From positions 27,082,293-27,146,292 of the forward strand of contig CM055103.1 of NCBI GenBank assembly GCA_029204225.1: 64,000 bases of DNA, in the 5' to 3' direction. The DNA is from Diphasiastrum complanatum (Eukaryota > Streptophyta > Lycopodiopsida > Lycopodiales > Lycopodiaceae). The position numbers and the translations under genes were made by a program. Positions 1-12,300 of this stretch are shown one piece after another. How positions within the stretch are numbered: the first letter of the stretch is position 1; every line of letters starts with the position of its first letter. The notes below the pieces were generated by a model, which had not been told where the DNA came from, searched no databases, and saw only the letters and a program-made list of their open reading frames with translations.

Positions 1-814
1 TTAGAACTTCGATAGGAATAGTCGACTGAAGAACTGGAAAGTTTGATATGTCAGACGAGTCAGACAAGTCGGCTACATGGGCTTTGCCTTTTCCCTTGAG
101 GTTGATAAACTGATCTTCGATGAAGATGACATCCCGGCTAGTGAAGATGACTCGATAGGATTGAACAACTTGTAGGCTTGACCTAAAGTAGTGTAGCTGA
201 TGAAAATACTTTTGATACTGTGGAAGTCGAGCTTCTTCCTGGGATCATGAGGAATCTGCGCATAAGCAATACATCCAAAAACTCGTAAGTTCGATAAAGA
301 AGGTTTGGTGCCTGTCTAAACTTCGAATGGTGTTTTATCTGAGAGACCTTTAGTAGGACATTTGTTCTGAATATAGGTTGCTGTTGAAACAGCTTCAGCC
401 CAGAAGGACTTTGGAAGTGTCGCATGTGATAACATGCACTTTGTCGTTTCGACTAAGGTTCTGTTCTTTCTCTCAGCAAGACCATTTGACTGAGGCGAAT
501 AGGAGGTAATGTATTGTTGCTCAATGCTGTTGTTAAGGCAGTACTCCTTGAATTCGGTGGAGATATATTCTTCCCCGTTGTCGGACCTCAGTGCTTTGAT
601 TTGTTTACCAGTTTGATTTTCTGCATACTCTTTGAATTGTTTGAACTTGATGAAAGCTTCTGATTTCTGCTAAATGATGTAAACAACTATTCTTCAAGAG
701 ACCATCAATAAAGGTAATAAAGTACTTTGCATTTAGCAATGTAAATTTCCATAAGTGATAATTGGATTCATTCAGCTTGTCTACAACAAGATTGGCTTTA
801 CTTTGAGAATCCAT
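1..814 (-). pseudogene. Copia element A: gag N-terminus joined to integrase core
   Basis: Read on the minus strand from 814, this opens with a Copia gag start (MDSQSKANLVVDKLNES, then an NYHLWKF motif). Within about 25 residues it switches to the integrase core (KYFITFIDG). The core continues leftwards with a DNGEEY motif near 570, the SNGLAERKNR segment near 480 and FGCIAYAQIP near 250. The rest of gag, the zinc knuckle, protease and integrase zinc domain are missing, so an internal deletion at about 735-745 fused the two ends. Frame changes (near 690) and a stop (near 320) break what remains. The window edge cuts the element on the left, so RT, RNase H and the 3' LTR are not visible. Domain identity is secure from motifs; the exact deletion edge is approximate. 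Confidence 0.85.
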
Positions 815-985
815 CTGGAACTTTAGTCTAACGACGTTAAGAGAGATGTCGTGTTGCGCTACAATTGGAAATCAATTCTCTGATACTGAAACAAATTGAT
901 TCGAACTGAAGAATAATTTGATATCGCGAAAGATACCAAGTGTAAGAGCTTGCGCTCTGATGTAATAGCATTGGCCTTGAAGAAT

Positions 986-1001
986 CAACGTTCTGATATC
1001 A
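986..1001 (-). other. Primer binding site of Copia A
   Basis: Just inside the LTR end, the minus strand reads TGATATCAGAACG. This is a degenerate match to the initiator-Met tRNA primer site (TGGTATCAGAGC) that plant Copia elements use. Its position next to a CA LTR end supports both calls. Confidence 0.7.
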
Positions 1002-1940
1002 TGTTGGAAAGAGGTATATAAAAGATAGGTCGAATAAAATCGAATAAAAATAATTCGAACGACAAGAAAGAAAACTTATCGTGCGCAGCGGAATAAACTA
1101 TCTTTCTCTTTCTCTATGCATGACTACACCTATGAATTTCGAGCAAAACAATAGTGATAGAAATCACGTTCGATCTTATAGTAACTAACTTTAAAATCAT
1201 TAGTACCACAATGATTACGTAGCCAAACAATTTAGCATTGAATTATCAAACAAATAATAAGAGATTATCAGTTACAAAAGCATTACAGAGAAGCATTAAT
1301 ACTAATATGATACTGAACACAATAAAAGATGGATTGATTCAATAAAGAAAACAAATCAGAATGGAAATGAGCACAAAGGAATTGCGGATTAAAGCCACGT
1401 GCTCTGAGCTATCTCTGAGTAACTGTAACTTTGTTTGAATTAAGCACTTCCACTGATAAGCAGTAAGCGCAATAGCAAACTCTAAATCAACTCTAAAGAA
1501 CTGAGCTAGAATGCTCAAGGGTGTTCAAGCTCGCAGGCTTGAGAGAGATGCTAACTATGCCTCAAAGACATTATTATGATAGAAGTATGAGCAGCTATTT
1601 ATACTAAGCAGTTAGGTCGTCAAATGTGTCATCCAGTTGGCTGCGATGTGCTGACATCCATCCAGTTAGGACTTCTCAGAAATTACTTGTTGATAAATTA
1701 ATGCAAGTCGGTGGCTTTGGTCGTAAACAGTCTGTCTGCAGATTTAAACGTAAACTGTCACTCTGCAGAAATGAACGTAAACTATCACAGGCGAAAAATG
1801 CAAAAAATGCCGACACTGTGAGCCGTTTCCGAGTAGTTATGCAGACTGTGTAAAAACACGAAAAAATCTGCAGGTCTGGATAAAAAGTTGGACGAAGATT
1901 AAAATGTCGACTAGTTGATTAGTAGGAGAATAATCCAACA
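1002..1940 (-). repeat. 5' LTR of Copia A
   Basis: This 939-bp block is bounded on the plus strand by TGTTGGA (1002-1008) and TCCAACA (1934-1940), a perfect 7-bp terminal inverted repeat with TG..CA ends. On the minus strand the primer site and a gag start follow at once, so this is the 5' LTR. The partner LTR lies outside the window, so age cannot be estimated. Confidence 0.75.
1596..1603 (-). promoter_or_regulatory. TATA box of the Copia A LTR
   Basis: The minus strand reads TATAAATAGCTGC inside the LTR, about 600 bp before the LTR end. This is a good plant TATA-box match in the right orientation to start element transcription. No activity can be inferred from sequence. Confidence 0.5.
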
Positions 1941-2430
1941 CATGTGCCCATGGTTGTGAGCCGATAGGGATGTAGATGGTTGCTCATGGAGTGATAGCTG
2001 ATACTTTGGCAAGTGATCAGGTGAGCTGCATGGTTATACGCATAGTGGTCTCTAGGTTGGCGTCACATGTTATTTGTTATCCATCATTATTTGGTAAGCA
2101 GGATGTAGCTTTTGTTTGTATTTTCTTTGGTTGGATTGACATGATGGATACAGTGGTGAGATAGGCTCCTTGGTGGGAGGCCTATATACTGGTCAAATCA
2201 GAGTTGGCAACATCAAGCATGGGAAGTTGAGCCTACATGGGATGTAGGACGGGCACATCATCATCAATATCTCTGGGAAATGGACGAGCTACTCAGGTAT
2301 AGCCTATGGTGAGGTTTGTGTACATTCATTCATTAGTTGGTAGACTCTTGTGCTTAGAGCATGGGGTCAACTTGTCGGACTTATTGGATAGTTGGATATG
2401 CTTGGATGTGAGGGCATCTTGGTGACAGGT
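1941..2430. other. Unassigned stretch
   Basis: No gene, RNA or clear repeat boundary was recognised. The small open frames here lack family motifs. The stretch probably belongs to decayed mobile DNA, because it leads into a Gypsy gag-like scrap. Confidence 0.4.
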
Positions 2431-2437
2431 GTTGGCC

Positions 2438-2570
2438 ATGGTTGAGGACCTGATCCTGAACGATTCACCTGACAATACTAAGATTGCTACTACTCTCATG
2501 TTTTTACATGAGAAGGCATTTACATGGTGGTAGGATCTTAAGGAAATGGCAAATGCCCTACCACATGATA
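2438..2570 (+). pseudogene. Gypsy gag-like fragment
   Basis: The plus-strand frame from 2438 reads a short stretch ending IATTLMFLHEKAFTWW, then a stop and DLKEMA. A run of small residues, LxxxAxxWW and a following DLK is typical of the Ty3/Gypsy gag capsid region. Only about 45 codons are recognisable and one in-frame TAG is present. It could be a chance resemblance, so confidence is modest. Confidence 0.4.
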
Positions 2571-2689
2571 TACTTTTCATGATGCCCTTGTCGACAACAC
2601 CCACATAAGATATTCTACTAAGTTAAACGAATGATCTAATTATCAAGCGATGTGTCTGAATATTGAAAGATTAGTGAATATTAGCAATG

Positions 2690-4185
2690 GACAGAGAGTC
2701 TCGGTCCTTTATGAAGAACCAGACATGGACTGTTACAAACCTGCCAGTTGGTAAGAATATCATTTCTTGCAAATGGGTTTATCGAATCAAGTACAAGTTG
2801 ATGGATCAGTTGATCGATGGAAGGCAAGACTAGTTCCCAGAGGATTTTCTCGAATCTAGAATGTTGATTATTTGAAAAATTTTAGTCTCGTGGTAAACAT
2901 TTGTTGATCAGACTTTTACTTTCATTTGCAATAGTAACAGATCTAGAAATTCACCATATGGATGTACAAACATCATTTTTACATGGTGTGATCAAAGAAG
3001 ACTTTTATATTTCTCAACCCGAAGGTTATGAGTTGGAAGGAAACACCCATCAAGAAGCTCTTTATGGCTTAAACAATTGTCTCGTGTTTGGTTTCATTGA
3101 ATCAATAAACTCTTTATTCGGCAAGACTTTATATCAAGTTCAGTTGATTGTAATGTCTCTAACAAATCAGTGGATTCATCTCTCATTAACATTATATTAT
3201 ATGTTAATGACATATTATTTTTTAGTTATGACATTCGAATGCTGAAGGATGTCAAAAAAATGTTATCAAAGGAATTCGACATGACAAATTAAGGGGAGGC
3301 CCATTTCTGCCTTGGTATACATATTTTCAAAGATCGTGATCATAGATTGATATATACTAGTTAGCAAAGATACACTCACGACTTGATATTCAAGCATCAA
3401 ATGGCCGATTGCAAACCAGCCAAATATCCAATGGATCTACGTTCAAAATATTCAAAGGACTAATGTCCCCAGTCTTTCGAAGAAGTCGAGCATATGAAAC
3501 AGTATCCGTATCATTCAATTATTGGCTCTCTCAGGTATGCCATGATTTGTACTAGACCTGACATTGCTTATTCAGTTATTACACTTAGCCAATATATGTC
3601 AAATTTACGTTTCATTCATTGGAAAGCTATACTTAGAGTTCTTCGATATTTACGTTCGGCAAAAAATTATTGCATCTGTTATGGTGAAAAATCGAATGAT
3701 GATTCGAATACCTAGATTAATCCTCTTCAAGGTTTTACAGATGCAAATTGGGCTGGAGATGTTGGTAGGAGAAAGTCGACATTAGGTTATGTCTTTGTGT
3801 TTAACAAGGGTCTTGTCTCTTGGAACAAGAAGAAGCAGAATTTGACTACATTACATTGTCGCTGCACATGTTGCAAAGGAAGCTATCTGGTGAAGGCATC
3901 TATTGTCGAACATTAATCTTAGTCACTTACAAGCTACTTCCATCTTTTGCAACAATCGGAGTACAAGTGCTTTGTCTATTAATCCTAGGTATCATTCCCA
4001 AAGCAAGCACATTGAGATAAAGTATTATTTTGTCAAAGAAAAAGTACTTGACAGGGAGATCATTTTTTTTTTGCAGATCAAAATTGTTGACAGCGGATAT
4101 TTACAAAGGCATTATCATTTAATCATCATTCTAAGTTTAGCAATATGCTCAACTTCATACCTCAATTTTTATGAGTTCACATTAA
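2690..4185 (+). pseudogene. Copia element B: reverse transcriptase and RNase H remnant
   Basis: Plus-strand Copia pol. It starts in the RT N-terminus (NQTWTVTNLP, SCKWVYRIKYK, WKARLV), continues through HHMDVQTSFLHGVI and a YVNDILFF segment where YVDD is expected, then the RT thumb (FCLGIHIF) and the connection region (YHSIIGSLRYAMICTRPDIAYSV). It ends in RNase H with FTDANWAGD at about 3736-3762 and a decayed C-terminus. Many frameshifts and stops occur (near 2865, 3290, 3460, 3715). The aspartate change N-for-D in the catalytic YVDD box would itself abolish activity. Gag, protease and integrase are absent upstream, so the element is 5'-truncated or was replaced. Confidence 0.85.
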
Positions 4186-4192
4186 GGGGCAG
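4181..4192 (+). other. Polypurine tract of Copia B
   Basis: ATTAAGGGGCAG lies directly before the LTR TG. An AGGGG-rich tract at this place is the usual Copia plus-strand primer. It fixes the orientation of the adjoining LTR. Confidence 0.6.
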
Positions 4193-4720
4193 TGTTAGAT
4201 TTCATCCTTGAAATTATTCGTAATGTAGAACCATTTTATGTATAGTCTACAGTTTTACTCACATTATCGAGACAATGTCGAAGGTATCGAGACCATCTGC
4301 ATAATTATATACATGTATTGTCGAAATAGTTAAAATTCAAGGGATTATCGAACAAAATTTGAATCAACCAAAAGTCGATAGACTGTTGAGAGTTCCAAAC
4401 TTGACTAAAACAGATTGAATAATGGAGCCTTATTTGCTACATTTAAGGTCCAATTACATAGCCCCACGTGGCACCAACCATGTGAATAATGGCGCATTCC
4501 GTTAGGGTTGTGCCATCAAAAACTGTAAATAGATTAATAGATGGGATTAGTTTCAAGTTGTTAAGTTGAAGTTTGTTCTTCAAAGTTTAGAGTTATTCTT
4601 TTTATTCTCCTCTCATCGGCATAGACTGATTAGCAAAGCTATCGTGATTACAGTCTGTGTAAGAGCGCAATTTATAGTAGAATAAGATGTGCTATTGTTA
4701 TAGTGCAAATGTAGATAACA
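4193..4720 (+). repeat. 3' LTR of Copia B
   Basis: The block starts TGTTAGAT right after the polypurine tract and can be closed at ...ATAACA (4720), giving a 5-bp TGTTA/TAACA inverted repeat and about 528 bp. The left edge is well supported. The right edge is inferred from the inverted repeat and from the start of Copia C sequence a few bases later. Confidence 0.55.
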
Positions 4721-4727
4721 AATGCAT

Positions 4728-7135
4728 CAATTCATCATCTTCAATATAGATGACTTTCGCTACTTATATCTTGTTCTACTATTTCTGTTAAATATGATGT
4801 GATGGTCCTTGGATAGTGCTTTAGTGAAGTAATATGCTGCCATAGAATCTGTCCTTTGCAGTAAACCAATGAAACTTCCTTGCTCTGCACTTTTTCTCTG
4901 AGGTAGTGATACATGATTTTGATATGCTTATTTCAAGAGTGAAATCTCGGATTTAGACATACTGCGAGTGCTTTGATTATCACAATATATGGTTGTTGGT
5001 TGTAGTTGAGCAAGGTCGATATTTGCCAGTAGATTCCTTAGTCAAATCGTCTCTTTGGTAGCATTTGTGGCAGCTATGTATTATGATTCAGTTGATGATA
5101 ATGTTATTGAGGTCTGTTTTCGGCTGTTCCATGAGATTGGGACTTGATTGAATAAGAATACAAATCCAGAAGTCGATCTTCAGGTGTCGATACCTCCTGC
5201 CCAATCTGCATCTGTGTAACCTTCAAAAAGTGTTGGCAGATTGGCTGCCTCCAAGATGCTCACATATTTTGTTGCTTGAACATATTTCATGACCTTCATG
5301 AGTGCTTTCATATGAGTTGGCCCTGGATTAGATAGGAACTGACTTAGTGAGTTGATCGAGTATACAAGATCGGGTCGAGTGCAAAGCATTGCATACATCA
5401 GTGAGCCGATAATCAGTCATCCTCCTTTTGCCTTGGTTTGAGGACATTGTTCCTTTGACAATTTTAGACCGGGATCAAGTGGAAAAAGACTCAATTTGCA
5501 GTTGGTCATTCCATATTTTTCCAGCACATTAGTGAGATATCATTGTTGACTGATGTAGATCTGTCTGCTGGATCGATTTCGATGAATCTGAATTCTGTGA
5601 CAGTAATGGGCTGGACCCATATCAGTCATCTTGTATTCTTGGGCTAACATGCATTTTGCATCCTTAAAAAAATTCCGGATTGTTACTAAATAGTAACGTA
5701 TCATCTACATATAAAGTAATGATTATGAAGGAGGTCAAAACAGACTTGAAATAGACATTCGAGTCTGCCGAGTTTGGAATGAAACCATTCTGGATTAGAA
5801 ATGCATTTATCTTCTAAAACCAGGCTCTTGGTGACTGTTTCAGACCATACAGCACCTTGTGGATTTTGCAAACAAGATGCTCCTTACCCTTGAGGTTGTA
5901 TCCCTCTGGTTGTGACATGTAGATCTCCTCTTCAATAGTCTCATTTAGAAAAGGACCATCTATTTGGTGGACTTCAAGATCGGCCGCAGCTGCATAGGAG
6001 AGTAATAATCGGATTGAAGTATGGTTGACAACAACGCTGAAAGTTCCTGAATAATCTAGATCTAGAATCTGTTAGAAGCCTTTGGCGATCACTCTTGTAT
6101 CGGTTTAGTCTTCCTTCAGTACCATACTTCACTTTGAATATCCATTTGCATGGAATCAGATTTCGATCCTTAGGCAACTCCGTTATAGTCCATGTTTGAT
6201 TCTCAATTAGAGAATCGAATTCTGAGTCCCCATGGTGGCTTTCCAGTGATCAGTATCTTGGGTTGACATTGCCTCTGATACAGTGCATGGTTCTTGCACA
6301 AAATAGCAAACTATCCATCCATAAATCGGGATGGAGACTGTCTGGATCGATTCAATCTTCTAGGTTTTATTTCGATCCTCTGATGCGATTCGACTTGTTG
6401 AAGATTTGACTCATTGTCCGAGTCTGAATCGATTTTCTGATGTTCGATCTTGAGGTCGGAATTGGTCTCAACTCTAGGATTGAAATTTGATGGAGCCTCT
6501 TTCCATTGTGGTCAAAAAACTAATCTTCCACGAATATGACGTCTCTACTTGCAAACGATTTTTGTGTGTTCGGATTGTAGAGCTTGTATGCCTTGTGGTC
6601 GGGAGAATAGCCAACAAAAATCGATTTTTTGCTAGTGTCATCTAGCTTCTTCCTTAAACTAGCAGGGATCTGAGAGTAAGCAATGCATCCAAAAACTCGA
6701 ATATGTTTGAGTGATGGTTTCGATCTTGTCCATACCTCCTAGGGCGTCTTGTTGTTGAGAGCTTTGGTGCTAGGTCGATTTTGCAAATAGGCTACGGTCG
6801 TAATAGCTTCTGCCTAGAATTTCTTTGGAAGAGAGACATGGGCCAACATGCCCTTGGCACTTTCGATCAATGTCCGATTCTTCCTTTCAGCTACACCGTT
6901 TGATAGAGATGAGTAGTTGGTCGTTAATTGTTGGTGTATTCCATTCACCTTGCATAATTTCTTGAATTCGGTGGAGATAAATTCCCCCCGAAATGCGTAG
7001 AGCCTTGACTTTTCTGTGCGTCTAATTTTCAACAGATGCCTTGAATTGTTTGAAGAATTTGAATGCTTCAGATTTGTTCTTCAGAAAACAGTTGATAGTT
7101 CTTCGAGAGAAATCATCAATAAAAGTTAGAATTTA
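4728..7135 (-). pseudogene. Copia element C: integrase, RT and RNase H remnant
   Basis: Minus-strand Copia pol reading right to left. The integrase core begins at its edge with TFIDDFSRRT (about 7110), followed by GEFISTEF and SNGVAERKNRTLIES (7000-6840) and a conserved FGCIAYSQIP region near 6690. The RT N-terminus (NLIPCKWIFKVKYG) lies near 6150. Then come the RT-RNase H connection (CTRPDLVYSINSLSQFLS, 5380), YTDADWAGG (5200), and an RNase H tail ending YFTKALSKD near 4800. Frameshifts and stops are scattered throughout. Gag and protease are missing because the copy is truncated in mid-integrase at about 7135. No LTR of its own is evident; on the left it abuts the LTR of Copia B, so B and C converge tail to tail. 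Confidence 0.85.
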
Positions 7136-8100
7136 TTATCTAATTGGTGTGAAAGACTGAGGCTCCACCCCACTATTGGCTTCCCTTTAAAGTCTTCTGC
7201 ATGCCTTTCCAAGCCTAGGTTATGTGATCATCAATGGTTAGCCAATCTAGTGAACAAAATTTGTGCACTATGACCTAACTGTAAGGTGTGGTGACTCCTA
7301 CCAACTACCCCCATCCACCATTGTGCCTCGGTGACTACTTAAACCAGCCTACCAGCCTGCCTCCAACTAACCTTGGTCATGTTTTGGTCTACATGTTGAT
7401 GTCTTGCCTTACATAATGTTTATGTTCCGGACCCTTGAATTACAACTAAAGACAATAAAATTCACCTAGGCTAGGTGCCTAGTTTGATTCCTTGTCAATA
7501 CCAAATCTGTCATTCCACTTAGTTATCCACAAAAGATAAATAACAAGGCTTGGCAATGCATGGTCAAGTCTCCACCAAAAGTAAGGTGGTGACTTTTAAA
7601 TTTAGTAGTACCTCAATTCTTATGTACAACAATTATCAAGGGCCCAATTAGACTCCAGTATTCCCCAAAGGGACTTCAAAATCTTCTCCAACAACAGGTT
7701 GAACCTAGATCACATCAAGCAACACTACTCTTAAACTACAATGAAGAACTATGATGCCATAACAAAGCAATTGTACTTTCCTATATTCACCGTCTTCTTG
7801 AACATTTGTACTTGGCTAGAAAAGAATTCTATAAATTAAAAAAATGTATTTAATTGCCATGCAACAGCTATGCTAGTGAGCATTCAACAAGGGAGGGCCC
7901 TCAAAAAATTAGCAAGATTAAGCAGCTGCATTACTAGTACTAAATGAAAGCACTACTTTTTTGGCTCGGCAGGCATGTGTGCTAGTATCTGTGTATTCTA
8001 CACTTAAGAGTACGCGCACTACTGGCATAGAGGCTTACATTGGGGACTGCATGAATAATATCAAAGAATCTTATAGATTAACGTTGTTTAAACTATGAAA
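7136..8100. other. Unassigned AT-rich stretch
   Basis: No coding motif, RNA gene or terminal repeat was recognised. It separates the truncated Copia C from the 3' flank of the decarboxylase gene. A short CC-rich segment around 7290-7370 has no obvious function. Confidence 0.4.
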
Positions 8101-8743
8101 CAAAAAAAGTATGAAAGCAGGACATCATTGCCATCCCAAAAGCCTTAAGAAAAATTTGTCACTAAATGTTTTTATCCATGGAAACAAGAGAAGAACTTCT
8201 CTCTCCACGGCTAGTAAACTTCGTATCTTTCAGCATACATGTCATGCATATAAAACATTTTCAGCCCCTTTTCAAAAGTATAAAAGAACCAAATGGCAAA
8301 TTGTCAATGTTCAGAACCAAAATCCTTGGGGATCTAGGTACAATAATGCGGAATCACCCCTGTTTTACCAGATCAGAAGTACTCGAAAGTGATGGGCACA
8401 AGAAGATGCCAGATAAGCACAGATGGCGTTTTGCAACAAAATGTAACTTATCAGGCTTTTGATAACTTTAAGGGGAGACAACTTGAAACAAGATGAAAGA
8501 CCAGCCGGAATTTGAAATATCACATTCCTGAACAGCTCTTGGGTATACAAATTCCTTGATGCCAAATGTACTGGGCGTGTCATAGAAAACTTCGTGTCCA
8601 TCGTGTGAGAGTGCAGAATCATTGACATAATGGGAAGGGAGGAGAATTCCTGATGGCAGGGAAAGAGGAACGCTGCTCATACGAGGAACTTTGCTACCAT
8701 AATTTGTCACCCATAATTTGGTCCCTTGTACTTCACAAATGAT
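8101..8743 (-). other. Probable 3' UTR and downstream flank of serine decarboxylase
   Basis: This lies immediately 3' of the stop codon at 8744-8746 on the coding (minus) strand. The open frames that cross it on both strands have no family motifs. The 3' UTR presumably ends within this stretch, but I see no unambiguous polyadenylation signal that fixes the site. Confidence 0.35.
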
Positions 8744-9343
8744 TTAAGACTGCCTATCTATGCCTAACTGAAAAAGTTGGTTATGTTGTAGACAAGAACA
8801 ATTCTCCCCACCAACTTCATCTGCCACACAAGGCACCAAAATCTGACCATCAGGAAAGCAACGAGCTCGGCTCTTTATCAATTCCTCAACAAAGTCATCC
8901 AGTTTCTCAACTGTCACACTCGGCATAACTACAGCATGAGCTATTTTCCCTTGACAGGCTAGTTGCCACTTCCGTACAAATTCTTCTTCTTGGGGTCTTT
9001 CAAACACAACAGTGCTACTCAGCTCATTCAGCAACGCACTAAAACCTGCTGATCGCAAACGGTCCTTCAGATAGTGAGCATTTCGAAGACACCGTTGAAC
9101 TTCTTTCTGAAATCCCCTGTATCCCTTTCTATTAAGGGTGTACCAGAGGAAAATTGGAGCATGACCATTACGACTTCCCATTATTGTTGCATCTCGAGAG
9201 GCAAGATACTCCACGTTCCTAGAAAGGGCATTTATGTGTTCCTTTCTTGTTATTTGCACACCACAAGGCATAGGGCATCCAACAAACTTGTGGCCAGAGA
9301 CACTCACACTTCCAATGGGCTTCTTGAATGTAACTTTAGGGGC
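8744..9343 (-). CDS. SDC: SDC coding exon 5
   Basis: Acceptor TGCACAG|GCC. The exon starts [20 protein letters not shown], so the Schiff-base lysine is near its beginning. It runs through [15 protein letters not shown] and a conserved VVFERP segment to the stop. The final 30 residues diverge from the usual short cysteine-containing tail. Intron 4 is 228 bp. Confidence 0.92.
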   Translation of the reverse strand, partial: APKVTFKKPIGSVSVSGHKFVGCPMPCGVQITRKEHINALSRNVEYLASRDATIMGSRNGHAPIFLWYTLNRKGYRGFQKEVQRCLRNAHYLKDRLRSAGFSALLNELSSTVVFERPQEEEFVRKWQLACQGKIAHAVVMPSVTVEKLDDFVEELIKSRARCFPDGQILVPCVADEVGGENCSCLQHNQLFQLGIDRQS

Positions 9344-12300
9344 CTGTGCATATCAAAATAATAACAAAGGAGAGTTCAAAGACTTGCAATGATTATCAAA
9401 TCGAAATCTTGTATACAGCATCTATCACTCATTTGGTTGAACACTTCAAGAGAGTGCCCTTATAAATAGATCTCTTATGCATCAACCAACCATGAAGTTT
9501 GGAAAAATGGCTGCTTGAAGCTAGCAAAAAACATCCCAACATCAAAAGAGATGCAATAAAAAACTCCTTACTTTTTTAACAAATGGTATCATGAGACCAA
9601 ATAAAGCACCATCACAGTGAATATAAAAGCGGTCCCTTGAGAAGCCTGCATCTTCTAAAGTTCTGATGATCAGATCCAGATCATCAACTGCGCCTTTCAC
9701 AGTTGTTCCTGAAAACAGGATAACCATTGAGCATGAACTTCCACAATTCTTGTGTGGCAAGTATGGAAAATATACAGAAAGAAAGCTTCACTGAGTGCAT
9801 TTTCCAGAATTAGACACCGCAAGGAGTATTAATACATTACAGCTGAAAGAAAATTAGGAAAAAATCTTGTAGAATGAACCAAAGAATCATGTAAAAAGAA
9901 TATGAATGAAAGTCATCTACGTTGATGCCCATTAACAGATGATATATATTATCTTCTCGACTTGCATAAAAGTACTAACCTATGTTCACATTGATGATTG
10001 CAGGATTGTCCTTGTGTTGTACCAGCCTGTTCTTGAAATCTGTGCAATCTATTTCCCCAGAAGTAAGGGTGTCCACCTTTATGACCTCCATCCGATACAT
10101 CCTGGCCGCCTTGAAAACTGAATAGTGTGATTCTTTTGATGCATATAGGATTCCATCAGGAAAAACTTCCCTCCTGCTCACGATCAGAGTCTAGTTAGAC
10201 GAAAATAGCCATTCACAACATTTCACATCATGTGTACTGCTTTTCAAGCATATATATATACAATGCATAGCTGCATGGGGCTGGAACGAGTTCCGGGATT
10301 TTGGTCAAGAACGCAGCCCCGGAATGCGCTTTTTTTTTTGTGCAATGTCTCAAAAAACAGCATTTTTTGTGGGGAATTTGATGGTAATGTTTCCAAATTC
10401 TTTTACACATTGTAGGAGCCTACTTTTCCCAGATACTATGTAATGTATTGCTGATTAACTGATTCCTGATACACTGATTCACTAAGTTGTTGTTTAAGAA
10501 AAAATCCCAGTTTTCATATTAGGATTTTATATGTGGAGCTGAAACACACAATATTTTGCCGAGGATTTTAGGTTTTCCTTTGAACCAAGGATTACTCTCA
10601 GTGATCCTTGATATCGAACTTAGGGATGAATAGCAATCAAAAGCCTTCGTTGGTAACTAACATACAAATGATTGCAATATGCAAAAAAATTTGCCATATG
10701 CAAAAAGAAAGCAAATTTTTTTAGCATTCCGCTGTCCGGAATGCTAGGGTTCCGGGACGTCAGGCCAGCGAAACGAGTTCCGCTGGCAACAATTTGCAGC
10801 TACGGTATATTATAACAAACAAGAAAAACTATCAAAAAAATTGCTCATGGCTTGAGTAGCCAGGCAATCATCTAGGTCAGGTCAGAATAGCTTAATGAGA
10901 TGATCTTTTCCATCCTGACTTTTGAACAATGTGGAAGACATTTCATGAACAAATCTTAAACAGGTCTCAGAGGCACAATTCTACAAAAGGAAAAGTTGGA
11001 AATTGTTAAACTAACTGAGCTTTATGTTTGGGACCTTGGGTTCATAAGCTTTATGAATGTCATTTGGACCTCTAATTTTATTTCTCGGGTTATTTTGGGC
11101 TCATCCACGGACCACTATTGATAGTTGATTAGTATCAGAAGTCTTGATTAAGACAGAAGAGTCCATGAATACAGTGATGAGCCTTAGTTGAGAAACGTGA
11201 AAATTCAAAAAAAAATTATAACCAGATAGCTCAAATGAGCAGACATTAGTAGATAATAGTCAGAGATTATGTTCCTGCTTTGGTATAGCTTTCAAATTCA
11301 TCACTATGTCAAAACTTGTCTCTCTCTCAAGACTTTTCAAGTAAAGAGAAAGAAACTGCCATTTATTTAAGATAATTAATCTTCCTTCTTAGTGGGCACT
11401 ACACTTTTCCAATCTTCTTTATAAAAGGTGGACACTAGTAATTTGCAATGGGTCTTCTTTCTCAGTGAGTGCTATACCTCTGTTTATCCAATTTCCTACC
11501 ATTTGAATTGAAAAGAGAAAAAAGACCATAACTTTTAGTTTTCAAAGTGAAATTGCAAAGGATATATATTTTCAACATTTTAAGTGCGATCTGATGGTGA
11601 CCCATTGAAAGAATTAGGGTTTATTTGTTGCGTCTTCAACGTCCTAAAAGAAAGCTACTCAAGAATCCGATTTTTGGAACTTCATCTTCTAGGTTTTTGG
11701 TGCTCAAACTTTGGAAGTTTCAAGATAAGATTGCATAGTTATCCAGTAGGATGTTAAGAATCTACTTTCATATTCTAGTTTAGATACCAATGTAGAGTGC
11801 CTTTAACTCAACTTTTAGAGCAAAGCCTCATTGATTTGATACCTAAAACTACTAATTAATTACATTGGTCTATTTATCATTTCATTTTATCTCTATAAAA
11901 TATCCAAAAGTGAACACCCAAAATACATCTATACTCTAGGCTCATAATCTCTTTCATCTAGTGGATACTTGCTTCTTCATCTTATTTGCAATTTACAATA
12001 TACTTGTTGGCAATCCAATGTCTATAATAGACACCTAGACTCGGGACATGTTGGGTGGACTTTTTGCACCAATCATCTTTCTATGATACCAAATTCTTCA
12101 CCACATGTTCAAACTGCTTTGAGGCTAATCTTGGTCCATTTTGACCAAGGAATTCCTTTAGTTTGCTGATTGTGTTCAACTCACTCCACCAAGTTGGTGG
12201 AGATATGATCTTCACATTCATATCGATCACATCATGAATTTGCAGAAGTTCTCAGCTTAGTGTCAAGTCAAAAGTTCATATCATATTATAGTTTAGCAAT

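Noticed and set aside
4193-4720. Assigning this LTR to minus-strand Copia C
   Set aside because: A polypurine tract typical of Copia precedes the TG on the plus strand, and no such tract is found on the minus side.
8111-8710. Overlapping frames on both strands 3' of SDC
   Set aside because: No family motifs; they lie in the expected 3' UTR and flank of the gene.
11770-11800. Possible minus-strand Copia primer site (ATTGGTATCTAAAC)
   Set aside because: Only the first eight bases match, and no LTR end or gag lies on either side.
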